The notes: a model not told the origin generated them from the sequence alone. A stretch of 64,000 bases of DNA from Stenotrophomonas sp. ESTM1D_MKCIP4_1 (GCF_003086895.1 NZ_CP026004.1:4411881-4475880), one strand, 5' to 3'. Positions 27,510 to 37,772 are shown, counted from the first letter of the stretch. Program-made: numbers and translations.

Positions 27510-30500
27510 GCGCTGGCTCCGATGGCGCGCGCGACCAGTTCCGCATGCGCGGCTTCGCCCCCCGCGAACAGTGCATCCAGCCCATCCACCAGTTCCGGCG
27601 GGAACCGCTGCGTGTGCACGCCATTGCCGGTGCCATCCAGGCCACGGCAGAACAGATAACGGATGCCGCCCATGTCGCGCGTGTACGCGTAGGCACGGCC
27701 CAGACGGAAGCGCAGCCAGCGGTGCAGGGCCACGGTGTAGATCAGCGCCTGCAGGTCGTACTCGCTGTGGTGCATGGCGATCTGCAGCAGGTCCGGGCTG
27801 TAGCCCGGCAGTCGGTTGGATTTGTAGTCGAGCACGTACCAGCGCCCATCGCGCACGTAGGTAAGGTCGATCTTGCCGGTCATCAGCCCTTCCAGACGGC
27901 GACGCAGGCCGAAGCCACGACGCGCACTGGAAATGCCATGGTCGTGCAGCAGCTGCAGCAGCGCTGGCACGGCAGTGGGTTCGATCGCAAAGTGGAATTC
28001 GATTTCGGCACGACGCTCATCTTCACCGAGGCTGTGCAGGGCACCGCCCTCAGGCAGTGCAACGGTCAGCGTGTGGCCGACCAGCGGCACCAGAACCGCC
28101 ACGCCATCGTCCAGGTCCTGGTCGGCATAGCCTTCGTCATGCAGCGCCTTGCGCAGCAGTACATCCTGTCCTTGCGGCGCAGTCTGCCCGGGTACCCATG
28201 CGCCCCAGGCGGCAAAATCGACGTTCTCCAGGGCGTTGTGCAGGACGTTGCCGAAGCGGCTGCCCATGAAGCGCGGGTCCAGCGGCGCGGCTTCGGCGGC
28301 GGCGGGTTCGGGCAGGGCCGGCTCCAGGGGCAGTTCCGCGCCGGCCGGTTCGTCGGCGGCCGGGGCCGGCAGTTCGGTGGCAGCGGCTTCAACGTCGTCG
28401 CCGGCATCGGCATGCGCCAGCTGGGTGAAGCTGTACACCCACCAGTCATGCGGTACGCGCCGGGTCAGGGTGCGCACGGGCGGCAGTCCGCCCTCCTGTT
28501 CCACCGGCAGCTGCGGCAGCCGCAGCACCGGCTCACTGTCATCGACGTGCACATCGGCATGCGTCCGCAGCGCCTGCAGGTCTCCCAGCAGCGGTGCGAG
28601 GCGTGTTTTGCCGAGCCCAGCGAGATCGCCGATGGCGATCCACAGCGCATGCTCGGCACGGGTCAGGCCGACGTACAGCAGCCGCGCATCCTCGGCGCGC
28701 TGCTCGCGGTCGCGCTGCCCGCTGGCCGCTTCCCAGGCCTCGTCCTTGTCCAGCTTCCAGTGCAGCTGGCGCTCGCCGTCCACATGCACGGTGCAGTGCC
28801 CGGCGGTACTGGGTGCGCCACCGTCGATGCCGACGAAGGGCAGGTAGACCAGCGGGTACTCCAATCCCTTGCTCTTGTGCAGGGTGATGATCTGCACGCG
28901 GCGCGCATCCGATTCCAAGCGCAGCAGCTGCTGTTCGTCGTTCTGGTCGGCATTGGCCATCTGCCCCTGCAGCCAGTCCAGCAGGCCATGCATGCCCAGC
29001 GCCTGCGCCGAGGCTTCCTGCAGCAGTTCGCCCAGCTGCAGGTAGTTGGTCAGCCGGCGCTCGCCGTCGATCAGCGCCAGCAGGCGTTCGCCTTGCGCGG
29101 CGCAGACATCGGCCACCACCGCAAACGGGCCACCGCGCTGCCAGCGCTCGCGCCAGTGCAGCAGCTGTGCCTGGAATGCGCGCTGCAGGTCACCCTCCCG
29201 TTCCATGTTGGCAATCGCACTGGCCTGCTGGCCGAGCAGCACGGTCGCCAGTGCCGCGCGCAGGCGGCCTTCGTCGGCTGGTTGCAGCAAGGCCAGCAGC
29301 AGCACACGCAGATCGCGTGCTTCCGGGGTGGAAAACAGGCTCTGCTTGCCCGCCGCCACCGCTGGAATGCCCACTGCCGCCAGCGCGCGCTGCACCAGCG
29401 TCGCCTCGCGGTGCGAGCGCACCAGCACGGCGATGTCGCCAGGCTGCACGGCGCGGCCGCGCAGGAGGGCGGTACCGGCGCGCGCATCCAGCAACGTCTG
29501 GTGGATGTCGGCCACACAGGCCTGGGTGGCTGCCGCGCGCGATGCGTCGGCGCTCATCGCCTTGTCGCCTTCACTGCGCAGCACGCGCAGGGTCAGTGCC
29601 GGCGCTGCGTTGCCATCGCGCTGGTAATCGCCGTCGCTGCGCACACCACCGGGGCGGACCGGCTCGAAGCCGATGCCCGCTTCCAGGAAGGCGTCCTCAC
29701 CCCCGTTGTCATACAGCGCCTGCAGCGCGCGCAGCACCGAAGGCCGTGAACGGAAGTTCTGGTCCAGCGGCGGGGCCGGCCGCGCGGCCTGCTTGGCCTT
29801 CAGATAGGTGTGGATGTCACCGCCACGGAAGCCATAGATCGCCTGCTTCGGGTCGCCGATCAGGAACAGCGCGGGCGGCAGGTCCAGCTCCCGCACTTCG
29901 GGTGAATCGCCGAAGACGGTGTGGAAAATGCTCCACTGCCGGTCATCGGTATCCTGGAATTCGTCGACCAGGGCGATGCGGTACTGCTGGCGCAGCTTGC
30001 GCACCAGTTCCAGTCGCTGCGATCCCTCCAGTGCGTGGGCGACGCCATCAATCAGATCGTCGTAGGTCTGTACACGGCGGGTGCGCTTGAGCATGGCCAG
30101 GCGCTGGGTGGCTTCCTCGCGCAGGGCGTGCAGGAAGTTCAATGCGGTGGCACGCAGCCACTGTTCGCGCACGGCAAGCAGCGCCACGTAGCGTTCCAGC
30201 GGTGCCTGCAGCGGCGAGGACGGCGTGCGGTCGACGAACTTCTTGTTGGTCTTGGCCACCAGTGCATCGCGCAGCAGCGCGGGCAGGCGGTCGCTGGTCA
30301 TCAGTTCGCTGGCATCACCGCGCTCGGCCCAGGCCAGCAGCTGCCGGCCCAGGGGATGCAGCCACCCCAGCTTGTAGGACACGCCGTTGATCCACTTGTT
30401 GTCGACCGCTTCGCACAGGTCGAGGAAGAACTGTTCGCCATGCTCGCGCACGGCCCGCGACAGTTCCGCGGCTGCGCCCTGCAGGGCCGGTCGCGGATCG

Positions 30501-31144
30501 TCCACCACAACCGGCTGCGGGCGCGGGTACAGCGGCGGCGAGGCCAGCAGCGCGCGCAGGTCCGAGGCCAGTGCATCGGGGTGCGACCACAGCCAGGTCA
30601 GTGGCTCCAGCGTGGCCGGGTCGTTGGCGTGCAGGCGCCAGAGGTCTGCAGCCAGTTCTTCCAGCAGCTCGCGATCACTGGCCAGCAGTTCCGGCGGATC
30701 GAAGGTATGCCCGCTTTCCAGCGCATGCTCACGCAGCACGCGGGTGCAGAAGCCATGGATGGTGAAGATCGAGGCCAGGTCGATCTCATCGGCGGCCACC
30801 TGCAGGCGGCGCTTCAGTGCGGTGGCGCTCTCCTGGCCGGAATCCAGGTGCCGCTGCAGCACCTGCCGGGTCAGCAGCGCGTCCGGCGCCTCGTCGCCGG
30901 CCGGCGCAAGATCGACCAGGCGCGCGGCCAGGGCAAGGCGCTCGCGGATGCGCTTGCGCAGTTCCTGGGTGGCCGCATCGGTGAAGGTAACTGCCAGGAT
31001 CTGGCCGATGCGCAGGCCCTGCTCCACCACCAGGCGGGTGAACAGCGTGGCCAGGGTGAAGGTCTTGCCGGTGCCGGCACTGGCTTCGATCAGGCCGATG
31101 CCCTGCAGCGGCAGCTGCAGGTAGGGATCAACGGGTGCACTCAT
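27506..31144 (-). CDS. recB: exodeoxyribonuclease V subunit beta (RecB)
   Basis: A 1212-residue helicase-nuclease. The 3'-5' UvrD-type helicase part begins with motif I EASAGTGKTFTLATLFTRLV (about 19-38), with ALVDEFQDTDDRQWSIF and LFLIGDPKQAIYGFRGGD as motifs II and III, and HKSKGLEYPLVYLPF later. The C-terminal nuclease domain carries VLDYKSNRL (Asp about 1106, Lys about 1108), the metal-binding catalytic motif, so nuclease activity should be intact. An Ala/Pro/Glu-rich linker joins the two. Both ends overlap neighbours by four bases. It processes double-strand breaks and degrades foreign linear DNA. Confidence 0.95.
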   Translation of the reverse strand: MSAPVDPYLQLPLQGIGLIEASAGTGKTFTLATLFTRLVVEQGLRIGQILAVTFTDAATQELRKRIRERLALAARLVDLAPAGDEAPDALLTRQVLQRHLDSGQESATALKRRLQVAADEIDLASIFTIHGFCTRVLREHALESGHTFDPPELLASDRELLEELAADLWRLHANDPATLEPLTWLWSHPDALASDLRALLASPPLYPRPQPVVVDDPRPALQGAAAELSRAVREHGEQFFLDLCEAVDNKWINGVSYKLGWLHPLGRQLLAWAERGDASELMTSDRLPALLRDALVAKTNKKFVDRTPSSPLQAPLERYVALLAVREQWLRATALNFLHALREEATQRLAMLKRTRRVQTYDDLIDGVAHALEGSQRLELVRKLRQQYRIALVDEFQDTDDRQWSIFHTVFGDSPEVRELDLPPALFLIGDPKQAIYGFRGGDIHTYLKAKQAARPAPPLDQNFRSRPSVLRALQALYDNGGEDAFLEAGIGFEPVRPGGVRSDGDYQRDGNAAPALTLRVLRSEGDKAMSADASRAAATQACVADIHQTLLDARAGTALLRGRAVQPGDIAVLVRSHREATLVQRALAAVGIPAVAAGKQSLFSTPEARDLRVLLLALLQPADEGRLRAALATVLLGQQASAIANMEREGDLQRAFQAQLLHWRERWQRGGPFAVVADVCAAQGERLLALIDGERRLTNYLQLGELLQEASAQALGMHGLLDWLQGQMANADQNDEQQLLRLESDARRVQIITLHKSKGLEYPLVYLPFVGIDGGAPSTAGHCTVHVDGERQLHWKLDKDEAWEAASGQRDREQRAEDARLLYVGLTRAEHALWIAIGDLAGLGKTRLAPLLGDLQALRTHADVHVDDSEPVLRLPQLPVEQEGGLPPVRTLTRRVPHDWWVYSFTQLAHADAGDDVEAAATELPAPAADEPAGAELPLEPALPEPAAAEAAPLDPRFMGSRFGNVLHNALENVDFAAWGAWVPGQTAPQGQDVLLRKALHDEGYADQDLDDGVAVLVPLVGHTLTVALPEGGALHSLGEDERRAEIEFHFAIEPTAVPALLQLLHDHGISSARRGFGLRRRLEGLMTGKIDLTYVRDGRWYVLDYKSNRLPGYSPDLLQIAMHHSEYDLQALIYTVALHRWLRFRLGRAYAYTRDMGGIRYLFCRGLDGTGNGVHTQRFPPELVDGLDALFAGGEAAHAELVARAIGASA

Positions 31145-34100
31145 GCGTCGGCCTCCTTGCGGGTGTCCGCCGGGCCACGCCCGTCGCGTACCGCACCGAA
31201 CACGACCTGGCTGTTGCGCAGCAGGTCGGCGTAACTGTCGTCATCGGCAAAGGGATCGGCGCCACGCAGCAGCAGCTGCCAGGCATCGCTGTTGGCTTCG
31301 CCCCAGCTGCGGTCGCTGCCGTGCCACTGCTTCCAGCCTTCGCTGCGCTGCTTGTCTGCTGGCGCGGTGAACAGCACCCAGCCGGTATACGGCGCGAAGC
31401 GCAGCGGTTCACGCAGGCCTCTCCGTCGCAGCTGCAGCAGGGCGCGCAGCGCGGCGCGTGCCGCTGGGGCACCGGGCGCAGGCAGGATGTGCGGGCCGGG
31501 GCCGGCATCGCCGCCGTCATGGAACTGCACCAGCGGCAGCGCATCGCCGGCCGCGTTGGCCAGCAACCAGTCCAGGCCCTGGCGGATCACCGCGTTGCCG
31601 TTCAGCGTGCCCGCGCGCAGGCGCACCAGTCCCTCGGGATGGCGGTCGGCCACGCGGCCATGCAGGCGCACGCCGTCGATCTCCACTTCATAGCGGCGGC
31701 TTTCCAGCGGCTCGCCCTTCATCCAGCCCAGCATCGCGGCGGCATAGGGGCGGGTCTTGAGCTGCTCGGCCTCGAACTGGCGCTCGCCCAGCGCACCGGA
31801 CGGCAGCAGGCCACGGGCACGCAGGCGCGGGTACAACGGCTCGGCATCGCCGCTGAGGGTGGCGCGCACCACGGCCGCCTGCACGCTGCGCTTCTCCGGG
31901 CCGCGCGATGACAGCACCAGCGGCTCAAGGTCGTCCACGTCCTCGACATCATCCGCCAGGCGCAGGCCCAGTGCCTGGGCAAGGAACTGCCCTGCCGGAT
32001 CACACAGGAAGCGGCGCAGCGTATCCAGTGCCACCTCGTTTTCGACCGCATCATCCAGCGGCGGCGGCAACGCGGCATCGAACCAGGGCTGCAGCCCACC
32101 GCGCTGCCCCGCCATGCGCCCGGCCGCCGGGTACCACTGGCGGCGGTAACTGAAGCGACGCGGATCGCCTTCGCCGAAGGCCGCAGGCGAGAACGGCTGC
32201 AGTGCATGACGCACGGTGAACGCGCCGATGGCCAGCTCCGGCGCCTGGTGATAGGCCGCGGCGGCGTCGATCAGCTCGCTGACCAGCACCGAGGGCTCAC
32301 GCACGCTGCCATCGCGCGGGTCGGCGCCCAGATAGCTCAGGTAGAACACATCCTGCGCGGCAGCGAACAACTGCAGGAACAGGAACCGGTCGTCTTCGCG
32401 GGTGGAACGGTCGCCCGCGCGACGGCGCGGCGTGTCCAGCTCGGCGGTGAGCTGGTTCAGGCCGGCGGCCGGGTCGCGGCGCGGGAAGTCGCCATCGTTC
32501 AGGCCCAGCACGCAGATCACCCGGAACGGCAGCAGGCGCATCGGCACCATGCGACCGAAACTGATGCCACCGGTCAGCAGCGGTGCGCGCGTATCGGCCT
32601 CGGACAGTGCACCGGCAAAGTGGGCACGCACCACCTCCGGCGGCACACCGTCCTCGAAACCCGCCTTGTGCGCATCGTCGGCGAACTGGTTGAGCAGCTT
32701 GCGCAGGCGCTCCAGCGCGCGCTGGCTGTTGGGCGAACTGGGCGCCTCCGGCAGCAGCGCATCGAGCAGGGACAACAGGCGTTGCCGCCACTGCGCCGGG
32801 GTCAGGGTCTCGCCCAGCCTGCGCTGGTACAGCGCCAGCACGCGCAGCAGGCGCAACAGGTGATCGAGCGCGTCCAGCGCGCCGCCTTCCAGCTCGCTCC
32901 AGGGCGCCACACCGGCCAGGTCGGCATCACTGCCGGTCGCGTGGCCCAGCAGCAGGCGGTCCAGTGCGAACTGCCAGGTGTAGGCATCGTCGCGCGGGGC
33001 CTGCAGCTGGCTGCGGTGGTTGGCATCGATGCCCCAGCGCGCACCGGCCTGCTGCAGCCAGCCATGCAGGCGGTCGAAGTCCACCGCCTCCAGCCCGGCG
33101 GCCTCGGCCAGCGGCGCGCTGGCCAGCAGGTCGAGGATTTCGTTGAGGCCAAACCGCGACACCGGCAGCGACAGCAGGTGCACGAACACGTCGGCCAGCG
33201 GTTCACCCGCCAGCGGGCTGCTGTCGGCCAGCGCGTAGGGAATATGCTCCTCGTCGCCACTGCGGCCGCCGAACACGGCTTCCAGATAGGGCACGTAGGG
33301 ATCGATGTCCGGCGCCAGCACGGCAATCTCGCGCGCCTGCAGGGGCGGGTCGAAGCGTGGGTCCTGCAGCAGGCTGCGCAGCTGGTCGTGCAGCACCTGC
33401 AGTTCGCGCAGGCGGGTGTGGCAGGCATGCACCTGCAGGCTGGGATCGTCGCTGCGCAGCTGCGCGCGCAGCTCGCCCGAGGGCAATGCCCGGCGATGGA
33501 ACAGATCGCGCTGCAGGCGATGCAGCAGGCTGTCGGCCAGGCCGCCTTCATCCAGGGTCGGGCGGGTGTCGTCTTCCGGATCGGAGTACGCGGCGATCTC
33601 GCCGGCCGGGTGCACCACTTCGTAGCTGCCGAGCACGGCCATGAAGTCGCGGCCGGCCGCTCCCCAGGCTTCCAGCAGGCGGTTCTCGCCGGCGGCCTCG
33701 CCGAAGGGATCGGGCGCGCCGCTGCGCAACCGCTCGGCCAGGGTCTGCAGGTCGCCCCAGTACGACTGCACCGGGGTCGGCATATAGAAGTGCAGCTCGC
33801 CGACGCGGGCCTGGGTGGCCATGACCCGCAGCACATCAGGCGAGATGTTGAGGGTGGCAAACGCCGACAGGCGCGGAGGCAGGCCCTTGGGCAGCGGCTT
33901 GCCCGGGCCTTCAAAGCGATCCAGATAGTCCTGGATGCGGCGCGCGCGGTAGCCGCGGTTGGCGGCGATGGCACGCCACAGGATCGCCTGCGGGTCCGCC
34001 GGGTCGGCGCCGGCATCCCAGCGGAGCAGCCAATCACGACGCCACGCCTGGTACTTCTCGAACACCGCAGCCAGTTCACCGGCCAGCGCCCACGGCTTCA

Positions 34101-34482
34101 ACGCGTCGCCACCGGCAAGATAGGCCTGCAGCGCACGCATGGGGGGCTGCGCCAGCAGCGCGGGATCACGCAGCGCCTGGTACAGCTTCCAGTGCAGGCC
34201 GGCGGCATCCAGATCGTCGGCTTCGCCCTCGACATTGGCATTCAGCGCACGGGCGACGAACTCGCCCGGCGTAAGGAATTCCAGGTTGGCGGCCACGCCA
34301 TACTCGGCTGCCAGCGTCGCCTGCAGCCAGCGACGCATCGCCACCTGCGGGATCAGCACCACCTCCGGCGCCAGCAGTGGCTGGCCCTGCACGGGGGCAC
34401 GCACGTTGCGGGCCAGCAGGGCGGCCAGCACGTCCAGCGTGTTGGAGTGATAGAGGCGAAAATCGCTGAACGGGTCGGTCAT
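31141..34482 (-). CDS. recC: exodeoxyribonuclease V subunit gamma (RecC)
   Basis: A 1113-residue subunit that holds the RecBCD complex together, splits the DNA strands and, in E. coli, recognises Chi. It begins DFRLYHSNTLDVLAALLARN, the conserved RecC start, and includes FVARALNANVEGEADDLDAAGLHW-type and GGISFGRMVPMRLLPFRVIC segments of the inactive helicase fold. Length matches E. coli RecC (1122). The ATG at 34482 was chosen because homology begins five residues later; the frame runs on to 34614 without support. It is first in the operon and diverges from mlaF. The local Chi equivalent cannot be deduced from the window. Confidence 0.93.
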   Translation of the reverse strand: MTDPFSDFRLYHSNTLDVLAALLARNVRAPVQGQPLLAPEVVLIPQVAMRRWLQATLAAEYGVAANLEFLTPGEFVARALNANVEGEADDLDAAGLHWKLYQALRDPALLAQPPMRALQAYLAGGDALKPWALAGELAAVFEKYQAWRRDWLLRWDAGADPADPQAILWRAIAANRGYRARRIQDYLDRFEGPGKPLPKGLPPRLSAFATLNISPDVLRVMATQARVGELHFYMPTPVQSYWGDLQTLAERLRSGAPDPFGEAAGENRLLEAWGAAGRDFMAVLGSYEVVHPAGEIAAYSDPEDDTRPTLDEGGLADSLLHRLQRDLFHRRALPSGELRAQLRSDDPSLQVHACHTRLRELQVLHDQLRSLLQDPRFDPPLQAREIAVLAPDIDPYVPYLEAVFGGRSGDEEHIPYALADSSPLAGEPLADVFVHLLSLPVSRFGLNEILDLLASAPLAEAAGLEAVDFDRLHGWLQQAGARWGIDANHRSQLQAPRDDAYTWQFALDRLLLGHATGSDADLAGVAPWSELEGGALDALDHLLRLLRVLALYQRRLGETLTPAQWRQRLLSLLDALLPEAPSSPNSQRALERLRKLLNQFADDAHKAGFEDGVPPEVVRAHFAGALSEADTRAPLLTGGISFGRMVPMRLLPFRVICVLGLNDGDFPRRDPAAGLNQLTAELDTPRRRAGDRSTREDDRFLFLQLFAAAQDVFYLSYLGADPRDGSVREPSVLVSELIDAAAAYHQAPELAIGAFTVRHALQPFSPAAFGEGDPRRFSYRRQWYPAAGRMAGQRGGLQPWFDAALPPPLDDAVENEVALDTLRRFLCDPAGQFLAQALGLRLADDVEDVDDLEPLVLSSRGPEKRSVQAAVVRATLSGDAEPLYPRLRARGLLPSGALGERQFEAEQLKTRPYAAAMLGWMKGEPLESRRYEVEIDGVRLHGRVADRHPEGLVRLRAGTLNGNAVIRQGLDWLLANAAGDALPLVQFHDGGDAGPGPHILPAPGAPAARAALRALLQLRRRGLREPLRFAPYTGWVLFTAPADKQRSEGWKQWHGSDRSWGEANSDAWQLLLRGADPFADDDSYADLLRNSQVVFGAVRDGRGPADTRKEADA

Positions 34483-34681
34483 CGTGCACAGTGTGCAGGA
34501 CGTCGGGCAGTATTCAATGGTGGCAGGCCCATCCAGGCCCGCATGTGCCGCGATGGATTGTTCCGGGACACCCGGGCATTGTCCCGGCCTGCCGGCCGCC
34601 GCGTCGTGCGACAATACTGGACCGTCCAGTCCGCTTATGTTCAGCCGGCTGACCCCACCCTTCGATGTCTAAAAAACGTTA

Positions 34682-35479
34682 ATGGTGCCCATGTCGGCTT
34701 CCGCCTCCAGTCTGGTGCAGTTGTCCAACGTCCGCATCGACCGGAGCGGACGCACGATCCTGCGCGACGTTTCCCTGCAGGTTCCGCAGGGCAGCATCAC
34801 CGCCGTGCTGGGCCCTTCCGGCAGCGGCAAGTCGACTCTGCTGGCCGCGCTGACCGGCGAACTGCGCCCGGTTTCCGGCGAGGTCACGCTGTTCGGCAAG
34901 CCCATCCCGCAGGACAGTGGCGCGCTGCTGGACATGCGCAAGAGCGTGGGCGTGCTGCTGCAGGGCAATGGCCTGCTGACCGACCTCACCGTGGCCGAAA
35001 ACGTCGCCCTGCCGCTGCGTACCCACACCCGCCTGCCGGCGGCGGTGCTGCGCCGGCTGGTGCAGATGAAGCTGCACGCGGTGGGCCTGCTGGCCGCCGC
35101 CGATGCCTGGCCGCGCGAGCTGTCCGGTGGCATGGCGCGCCGCGTGGCACTGGCCCGCGCCCTGGCGCTGGACCCGCCGCTGATGATCTACGACGAGCCG
35201 CTGACCGGGCTGGACCCGATCGCCTCCGGGGTCATCATGAGCCTGATCCAGCGCCTCAACCACAGCCTGGGCCTGACCAGCATCATCGTCAGCCACCACG
35301 TGCATGAAACCCTGCCGATCTGCGACCAGGTGATCGCCATCGCCAATGGCGGCATCGTGTTCCAGGGCACGCCCGAAGCGCTGCAGTCCAGCCAGGACCC
35401 GCTGCTGCGGCAGTTCCTGCACGGCCAGCCCGACGGCCCCATTCCGTTCGACGCCGCTCCGCGGGCGAGGGTTGCCTGA
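34682..35479 (+). CDS. mlaF: phospholipid ABC transporter ATP-binding protein MlaF
   Basis: A 265-residue ABC ATPase that powers the MlaFEDB complex, moving phospholipids between the membranes to keep outer-membrane asymmetry. Walker A is GPSGSGKST (about 44-52), the signature is ELSGGMARRVALARAL, Walker B is LMIYDEPLTGLDP and the switch His lies in IIVSHHVHE. ATG at 34682 or, three codons on, 34691; neither has a strong ribosome site. It is first of six mla genes and its stop overlaps mlaE (TGATG). Confidence 0.93.
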   Translation: MVPMSASASSLVQLSNVRIDRSGRTILRDVSLQVPQGSITAVLGPSGSGKSTLLAALTGELRPVSGEVTLFGKPIPQDSGALLDMRKSVGVLLQGNGLLTDLTVAENVALPLRTHTRLPAAVLRRLVQMKLHAVGLLAAADAWPRELSGGMARRVALARALALDPPLMIYDEPLTGLDPIASGVIMSLIQRLNHSLGLTSIIVSHHVHETLPICDQVIAIANGGIVFQGTPEALQSSQDPLLRQFLHGQPDGPIPFDAAPRARVA

Positions 35480-36228
35480 TGCCGTTCGTGCAAGCCACCC
35501 GTTCGCTGGGCCGCGCCGGCCTGTTCTCGCTGACCGTGCTGCGCGGCTCGCTGCCCACGCGCGACTTCCTGGCCGAGCTGACCCGCGAGATCTACAAGAT
35601 CGGCGCGCGCTCGCTGCCGATCATCGCCGTCGGCGGCGCCTTCGTCGGCCTGGTGCTGACCCTGCAGGGCTACCGCACGCTGACCACCTTTGGTGCGGCC
35701 GACGCGCTGTCGACCCTGCTTGGCCTGTCGCTGTACCGCGAGCTGGCACCGGTGCTGACCGCGCTGCTGTTCATCGGCCGCGCTGGCAGCTCGATCGCCG
35801 CCGAACTGGGCCTGATGCGGGCCACCGACCAGATCAAGGCACTGGAACTGATGGCCATCGATCCGGTGGCCAAGGCCGTGGCGCCGCGCTTCTGGGCGGC
35901 GGTGCTGACCGTGCCGCTGCTGACCGGCATCTTCTGTTCGCTGGCCATCAGTGCCAGCTACTTCGAGGCCGTGCACGTGCTGGGCCTGGACAACGGCGTG
36001 TTCTGGTCGGCGCTGCGCAACAGCGTGGACTTCTGGGACGACTTCGGCGTGGCGATGCTGAAGTCGGCGATCTTCGGCGGCACCGCCGCGCTGGTCGCCT
36101 CCTACGTCGGTTTCCATGCCGAACCGACCATCGAAGGCACCTCGGTGGCCACCACCCGTGCGGTGGTCAATGCCTCGCTGCTGGTGCTGATGTTCAACTT
36201 CGTGCTGTCGGCAATGTTGTTCACCTAA
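35479..36228 (+). CDS. mlaE: phospholipid ABC transporter permease MlaE
   Basis: A 249-residue inner-membrane permease with about five membrane segments. Family blocks are EIYKIGARSLPIIAVGGAFVG near the start, LVLTLQGYRTLTTFGAAD, and the central GRAGSSIAAELGLMRATDQI with LMAIDP, the coupling region that meets MlaF. Length is normal (E. coli 260). It starts on the last base of the mlaF stop codon. Confidence 0.95.
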   Translation: MPFVQATRSLGRAGLFSLTVLRGSLPTRDFLAELTREIYKIGARSLPIIAVGGAFVGLVLTLQGYRTLTTFGAADALSTLLGLSLYRELAPVLTALLFIGRAGSSIAAELGLMRATDQIKALELMAIDPVAKAVAPRFWAAVLTVPLLTGIFCSLAISASYFEAVHVLGLDNGVFWSALRNSVDFWDDFGVAMLKSAIFGGTAALVASYVGFHAEPTIEGTSVATTRAVVNASLLVLMFNFVLSAMLFT

Positions 36229-36286
36229 CCCCTCCTCCGGCGGTGCGCAGGGCGCGCGGCCACCACGACTCGATCAGGTAATCCAC

Positions 36287-36811
36287 ATGGCCATACGCGG
36301 TCCCAGACTCGAATTCTCCGTCGGCGCATTCCTGCTGCTGGCCCTGGCATCGCTGATGGTGCTGGCCGTGGCCTCGACCAACCAGCGCTGGAGCTGGGGC
36401 GGCCAGGGCTATGAACTGAAGGCGCGCTTCTCCCAGGTCGGCCAGCTGCGCAAGCAGGCGCCGGTGAAGATCGGCGGTGTCACCGTCGGCCAGGTCGCCT
36501 CCATCGAACTGGATCCGGTGAAGTTCGAGTCGATCGTGACCCTGCGCATGGACAGCAAGGTCAAGGACCTGCCGGCCGACACCTCCGCCGGCATCTTCAC
36601 CAGCGGTTTGCTGGGCGAGAGCTATATCGGTCTGCAGCCGGGTGGTGATCCGGAAGTGCTCAAGCCCGGTGAGGAGATCGTCTTCACCCAGCCGGCGGTG
36701 GACCTGCTGCAGCTGGTCGGCAAGTACATGTTCAGTGGCAGCGCCGGTGGCGGCGCGGGCCAGAAACCCAACGATGGCGAGCAGTCGCCTGCAACGGAAC
36801 CGCAACCATGA
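36287..36811 (+). CDS. mlaD: MCE-domain periplasmic lipid-binding protein MlaD
   Basis: A 174-residue protein with one N-terminal membrane helix (FSVGAFLLLALASLMVLAVAS) and an MCE domain (about 42-118) with YELKARFSQVGQLRKQAPVKIGG-type core and the typical TSGLLGESYIGLQPGG. MlaD forms the hexameric ring on the periplasmic face of MlaE and hands lipid to or from MlaC. The tail is rich in Gly and Pro. Its stop overlaps the mlaC start by four bases. Confidence 0.94.
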   Translation: MAIRGPRLEFSVGAFLLLALASLMVLAVASTNQRWSWGGQGYELKARFSQVGQLRKQAPVKIGGVTVGQVASIELDPVKFESIVTLRMDSKVKDLPADTSAGIFTSGLLGESYIGLQPGGDPEVLKPGEEIVFTQPAVDLLQLVGKYMFSGSAGGGAGQKPNDGEQSPATEPQP

Positions 36812-37470
36812 AGATGAAACTGATCCCGGCCCTGCTGGCCTCCTCGCTGCTGCTGGCCTCTCCGTTCCTGGCCCAGGCGCAGTCCGCCCCCGCCGCTGCC
36901 GCCGCCCCGCAGGGCCAGGCCGGCAAGGTGGTGATCGACGCCAGCAGCCGCATCATGTCCACCCTGCAGCAGCGCCGCGCTGAGTTCACCAGCAACCCGG
37001 CCAGCCTGCGCAGCTACATCGACAGCGAACTGACCCGCACCTTCGACCGCGACTATGCCGCGCGCCTGGTGCTGGGCACGCACGCCCGCGGTGCGTCCGA
37101 CGCCGATATCAAGCTGTTTGCCGACGCGATGGCCGACAGCCTGATGCAGCGCTACGGCTCGACCCTGCTGAACATCCAGGGCAAGCCGAGCTTCCGCCTG
37201 AAGGGCGAGAGCCCGCTGCCGGGCAACCGCGGCGTACGCGTGGCCACCGAGCTGGTGCGTGCCGGCAACGAGCCGACCCCGGTCGAGTACTGGATGCGCA
37301 ACGTGAACGGCCAGTGGAAGATCTTCGACGTCAACATCGAAGGCATCTCCTACGTGCAGACCTTCCGCAACCAGTTCGACGCCCCGCTGCGCCAGAAGGG
37401 CATCAAGCAGGTTGCCAGTGAACTGCGCAGCGGCAGCATGCAGGCCGGGCCGGCCGGCAATGGCAAGTAA
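36808..37470 (+). CDS. mlaC: periplasmic phospholipid-binding protein MlaC
   Basis: A 220-residue protein with a signal peptide (LIPALLASSLLLASPFLAQA) and the MlaC/Ttg2D fold (LVLGTHARGASDADIKLFADAM; VEYWMRNVNGQWKIFDVNIEG; SYVQTFRNQFD). It ferries phospholipid across the periplasm between MlaA and MlaFEDB. The coding end overlaps mlaB by 11 bases. Confidence 0.94.
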   Translation: MKMKLIPALLASSLLLASPFLAQAQSAPAAAAAPQGQAGKVVIDASSRIMSTLQQRRAEFTSNPASLRSYIDSELTRTFDRDYAARLVLGTHARGASDADIKLFADAMADSLMQRYGSTLLNIQGKPSFRLKGESPLPGNRGVRVATELVRAGNEPTPVEYWMRNVNGQWKIFDVNIEGISYVQTFRNQFDAPLRQKGIKQVASELRSGSMQAGPAGNGK

Positions 37471-37771
37471 GCCGCTGGCCCTGCTGGAAGGCGACACCCT
37501 GCGCCTGCGCGGGGTGCTCGACCGTGCCGCCGTGGTCGCGCTGTGGCCGCAGCTGCAGGCCCTGCCGGCAAAACTGGCACGGTTGGAACTGGGCGAAGTC
37601 GAGCGCGTGGACAGCGCCGGCCTGGCCCTGCTGGCCGAACTGGCCGCGCGCGCACGCAGCCAGGGCCACCCACTGGCCATCTCCGGCACCCCGGCCGGCT
37701 TCAACGAACTGAGCGCAGCCTACCGGCTGTCGCCCGATCTGGATTTCAATGCACCTTCTGCTGCGAGCTGA
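37460..37771 (+). CDS. mlaB: STAS-domain subunit MlaB
   Basis: A 103-residue cytoplasmic STAS-domain protein (LRLRGVLDRAAVVALWPQL; LELGEVERVDSAGLALLAEL; GHPLAISGTP). It matches the regulatory subunit that stabilises MlaF in the MlaFEDB complex. The ATG at 37460 overlaps the end of mlaC and gives family length (E. coli 97). The conserved Ser of the VDSAGLALL motif is present. Confidence 0.9.
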   Translation: MASKPLALLEGDTLRLRGVLDRAAVVALWPQLQALPAKLARLELGEVERVDSAGLALLAELAARARSQGHPLAISGTPAGFNELSAAYRLSPDLDFNAPSAAS

Positions 37772-37772
37772 C

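Noticed and set aside
32206..35307. Plus-strand frame of 1033 codons across recC and into mlaF
   Set aside because: Its left part is antisense to recC and its right part is out of frame with mlaF; no plausible product.
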